Shown: positions 61,792 through 64,000 of the stretch, in pieces | How the letters are laid out: the number at the start of each line of letters is the position of its first letter | How positions within the stretch are numbered: the first letter of the stretch is position 1 | Origin: Paenarthrobacter sp. | Lineage (GTDB): Bacteria > Actinomycetota > Actinomycetes > Actinomycetales > Micrococcaceae | Assembly: GCA_031179305.1 (NCBI GenBank) | Contig: JAPSHX010000014.1 | Location: 1-64,000, forward strand | Direction of reading: 5' to 3' | DNA: 64,000 bases | Position numbers and translations under genes: made by a program | Notes under the pieces: generated by a model | The model's input: the letters and a program-made list of their open reading frames with translations, nothing else | Told to the model about the DNA's origin: nothing | Databases searched by the model: none

Positions 61792-63138
61792 ATGAACGCA
61801 ACACCTACGCTCGAACTGCTCGACCCCACCACCCTGACGGTGGACACCAACGTTCGCAAGGAAGCCGGACTCACCAAGAAGTTCGTGGCCAGCATCAAGG
61901 AACACGGCGTGCTGGTGCCCATCGTCGCCCACCGGACCGAGTACGGAACCGTGCAGGTGCTGATGGGGCAGCGCCGCACCCTTGGAGCCATTGAGGCAGG
62001 AACCGCGACCATTCCTGTTCTCGTCGTGGCCACTCCCGAGGAAGCGGAAAGACTTGCCACGCAGGTAGTGGAGAACGACCACCGCAGCGGACTCACCGAC
62101 GGCGACCGCGCCGAAGCATTCCACCAGATGGCACTGCTGGGAGTGAGCGCCAGCGTCATCGCCCGGAAGATGGGAGCCGACAAGCCAGTGGTGGAAACCG
62201 CGCTGAAGGTCAAAGCGAACGCCACCGCAGCCAAGGCACTGGACCAAGGCCTGACGCTGGAACAATCCGCCGTGATCGAGGAATTCGCAGACGACGCCGA
62301 CGCCGTGGCCACGCTCGAACGCCTCGCCACCGAGAACCCCGGCAACTTCGCCCATCGGGCGCAGCGGCTCCGCGACGAGCGCAAGAACAACGCCCTACTC
62401 GCCGAAGCCTGCGCCGAGGCTGCCGCCAAAGGTCTCACAGTGCTGGAAGAAGACCCCAGCTACTACGACTACAAGGGACCCGCCGCCCTGATCTCCGCAC
62501 TGACCACCGCCGAGGGTGAACGCCTCAGCGAGACGGACGCCGACGCGGTCTACATCGGCATCGGATACAGCGGTTTGGTGACGAGGTTCGCCGTCGCGGA
62601 CTGGAAAGCCCGTGGGCTGCGGAAGGACGGCAAAGCCCCGGCAGGAGGGATGACCGAGGAGGAAAAGGCCGCACGCCGGGAGGTCATTGAAAACAACAAA
62701 GCCATGGACTCGGCCGAGGTAGTACGGAGGGAGTTCGTCAAAACCCTGCTGGCACGCAAGGCCCTGCCAAAGAACGCCCAGAAGTTCATCGCCCACACCA
62801 TCGCCCACGCCAGCTACATACTGACCAAGGCCTTGAACAAGACCGAACTCACGGCCGAACTGCTGGGAACCGGCACCGGGTACGGCGAGTTCACAGCCTA
62901 CGTCGACAAGCCCACCACCAAACCCGAAACGGTCACCCTCGCCACCATGATCACCGCCTACGAGGCAAACATCGATCGCACGAGCTGGCGGACGCGCTAC
63001 AGCAACACCCGCTACTACCTCACCCAGCTCACGGCATGGGGATACGAACCCAGCGACGTCGAAAAGATCATCCTCACCGACCCTGACATCAAAACCGAGG
63101 AAACCACGGAAAGCGCGGACGAACCCGAAGCCGCCTAG
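61792..63138 (+). CDS. parB: ParB/RepB/Spo0J N-terminal domain protein
   Basis: A 448-residue protein. The ParB-type nuclease/CTPase fold is at ~10-110: 'DPTTLTVDTNVRKEAGLTKKFVASIKEHGVLVPIVAHR', 'VLMGQRRTLGAIEAG' and 'VVENDHRSGLTDGDRAEAFHQM'. A helix-turn-helix region follows (GVSASVIARKMGADKPVVETAL). The C-terminal half is family-variable and acidic at the end. Plasmid ParB-like proteins bind centromere-like sites; no parA is adjacent in the window, so partition is not certain. GAAGGAACAACACC precedes the ATG, inside leader copy C. Confidence 0.9.
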   Translation: MNATPTLELLDPTTLTVDTNVRKEAGLTKKFVASIKEHGVLVPIVAHRTEYGTVQVLMGQRRTLGAIEAGTATIPVLVVATPEEAERLATQVVENDHRSGLTDGDRAEAFHQMALLGVSASVIARKMGADKPVVETALKVKANATAAKALDQGLTLEQSAVIEEFADDADAVATLERLATENPGNFAHRAQRLRDERKNNALLAEACAEAAAKGLTVLEEDPSYYDYKGPAALISALTTAEGERLSETDADAVYIGIGYSGLVTRFAVADWKARGLRKDGKAPAGGMTEEEKAARREVIENNKAMDSAEVVRREFVKTLLARKALPKNAQKFIAHTIAHASYILTKALNKTELTAELLGTGTGYGEFTAYVDKPTTKPETVTLATMITAYEANIDRTSWRTRYSNTRYYLTQLTAWGYEPSDVEKIILTDPDIKTEETTESADEPEAA

Positions 63139-63141
63139 ACC

Positions 63142-63175
63142 CCTTGCCGGGCGGAACCTCCACCGCCCGGCAAGG
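63142..63175. terminator. Strong hairpin after parB
   Basis: A perfect 13-bp stem CCTTGCCGGGCGG / CCGCCCGGCAAGG with an 8-base loop, three bases past the parB stop. No T run follows. Confidence 0.65.
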
Positions 63176-63222
63176 CCCCCGGCCACTCACCACGAGAATG
63201 GCCGGGAACCTCCCAAACATCG

Positions 63223-63275
63223 GGCGGTCCGCCGCCCAGCGAACCACAACAGCCCATCACCAGCGGCGGACCGCC
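63223..63275. repeat. GGCGGTCCGCCGC / GCGGCGGACCGCC inverted repeat, copy 2
   Basis: A perfect 13-bp stem with a 27-base spacer. It shares the GGCGGTCCGCCGC core with 61255. Function unknown. Confidence 0.5.
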
Positions 63276-63412
63276 ATTCAACGCCACCAGGCACACGCCC
63301 ACCAAAAGCCGCGCCCCGCCGGCCACCTGGCTACTCCATCGACTCACCACCGGGAAGTTTTGTCAGAGGTCACGGCTAGGCTCATCCCAGAGGACCATGA
63401 ACAGGAGTCACC

Positions 63413-63769
63413 ATGACCAAGCCGCCAGTACCTGACAATCTCATCACCGACTTCATGAACAGCGACTTCCCCGGCACCGTCGACTGGTCGCTGGTGGCAA
63501 TGATGCTTATCAGCACCGCACTAGTCGCGGTCTACGTCGGTGCCGCGATGTTCATCCGAGGAAGAAACTCGACAACATCCAGGTCACCCAAGTCGATGGA
63601 TCTCGCTTTCGGCCTCGCCATTGCGACGCCCCTCGCAAGCTTCCTTGTCTTAGGCCGCAGCGGACTCGCATCGGGACTAATCATTGGAGCATTCGCGCTG
63701 GTCATCGGCCTAACCCTCTGGGGCACTGCCCGCGGCACTCGAAGCGAAACCAACCATGCACCACAATGA
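63413..63769 (+). CDS. Three-span membrane protein, hypothetical
   Basis: A 118-residue protein with hydrophobic segments at ~26-48 (VAMMLISTALVAVYVGAAMF), ~64-78 and ~83-105, and a polar C-terminus. ACAGGAGTCACC precedes the ATG. It lies after the inverted repeat downstream of parB and before a strong terminator, so it is likely a single-gene unit. No family is recognised. Confidence 0.6.
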   Translation: MTKPPVPDNLITDFMNSDFPGTVDWSLVAMMLISTALVAVYVGAAMFIRGRNSTTSRSPKSMDLAFGLAIATPLASFLVLGRSGLASGLIIGAFALVIGLTLWGTARGTRSETNHAPQ

Positions 63770-63813
63770 GGATCCGCTAGACTGAACCACAGATTTCCTT
63801 TGTCCGAGGAGAG

Positions 63814-63847
63814 CAAAGCAGGACCGGCCCGCGCCGGTCCTGCTTTG
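63814..63847 (+). terminator. Strong intrinsic terminator
   Basis: A perfect 15-bp stem CAAAGCAGGACCGGC / GCCGGTCCTGCTTTG with a CCGC loop, then TTC. Preceding bases (ACCACAGATTTCCTTTGTCCGAGG) resemble those before the terminator at 59396. After it, 63848-64000 holds no supported gene. Confidence 0.7.
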
Positions 63848-64000
63848 TTCAACCCTCAAACCGGGCACCATCCCCATGGGTCAAGACACCCGCCGCCGAC
63901 CCACCACCCGCAGCGGGACAGGTCTTTTCAGCCGCGACCACACACTGGGGAATCCGGTCGAACCTGACGCAGGCACAAGAACCTCACGCCCAGGGCAGCT

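Noticed and set aside
61405..63138. A 577-residue ParB starting inside leader copy C
   Set aside because: The added residues are translated leader sequence, which is repeated before two other genes and frame-shifted between copies. The ATG at 61792 has the proper ribosome site.
1..64000. CRISPR arrays, tRNA or rRNA genes
   Set aside because: No regularly spaced short repeats, cloverleaf-forming sequences or rRNA signatures were recognised on reading both strands.

Overview
The window is about 64 kb of high-GC DNA from an actinobacterium, most likely an Arthrobacter-type member of the Micrococcaceae, and most likely plasmid or other accessory DNA. Signs for this are two Lsr2-family genes, DtxR/IdeR-type iron boxes, DUF4383, DUF4192 and DUF6504 proteins, a wall-anchored adhesin ending in LAVTG, and a right end (57-64 kb) holding parB, a DprA-like gene and DUF3846/DUF4192 genes. 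No rRNA, tRNA or CRISPR array was seen. Decay is common: truncated aqpZ and SRAP genes, a TIR gene with one half inverted, frameshifted pfkB, lsr2 and STAS-like genes, an AbiV-like remnant and an amber-interrupted DUF2188 gene.

Layout. 0-4 kb: an IS21-like end, then a 3.7-kb segment flanked by a 163-bp inverted repeat and carrying small accessory genes. 4-7.2 kb: frameshifted lsr2, a secreted lipoprotein and the AbiV-like remnant. 7.2-13.8 kb: an iron-regulated locus with a ferric-iron ABC transporter (binding protein, double permease, ATPase) and an 870-aa adenylation / carrier / membrane-acyltransferase fusion, each behind an iron box. 13.8-16.2 kb: no recognisable genes. 16.7-21.4 kb: on the minus strand, a sensor kinase, an RsbQ-like hydrolase and a PAS-GGDEF-EAL protein. 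21.6-29.7 kb: broken TIR gene, aqpZ fragment, secreted esterase, Tat-exported class A beta-lactamase, a STAS-like gene with a small membrane partner, a GAF-ANTAR regulator and intact aqpZ. 29.8-40.2 kb: small membrane and degenerate GGDEF proteins, a 1427-aa DUF11-repeat adhesin, and two tandem ECF sigma factors fused to a zinc finger, a membrane segment and a long extracytoplasmic tail. 40.2-45.2 kb: intact lsr2, truncated SRAP gene, azlCD with a divergent Lrp regulator, an EamA exporter with a divergent LysR regulator. 45.2-52.5 kb: a polyol (sorbitol/mannitol-type) locus: AraC regulator, binding protein, two permeases, dehydrogenase, P-loop kinase and frameshifted PfkB kinase. 52.5-56.7 kb: small accessory genes, including a DUF6504/MbcA-like operon. 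57-64 kb: plasmid-type operons, three of them behind near-identical leaders of about 360 bp.

How the genes work together. The iron boxes tie the transporter and the adenylation fusion to one iron response. The polyol genes form a complete import and oxidation route apart from the broken kinase and an absent ATPase. A motif resembling an ECF promoter (an A-rich/AAACTTT element, then CGTCACGATT) occurs upstream of the adhesin, both sigma factors, a small protein gene and a DUF2188 gene, suggesting a membrane-tethered sigma regulon for a surface adhesin. The triplicated leaders suggest common control of the plasmid-maintenance operons.
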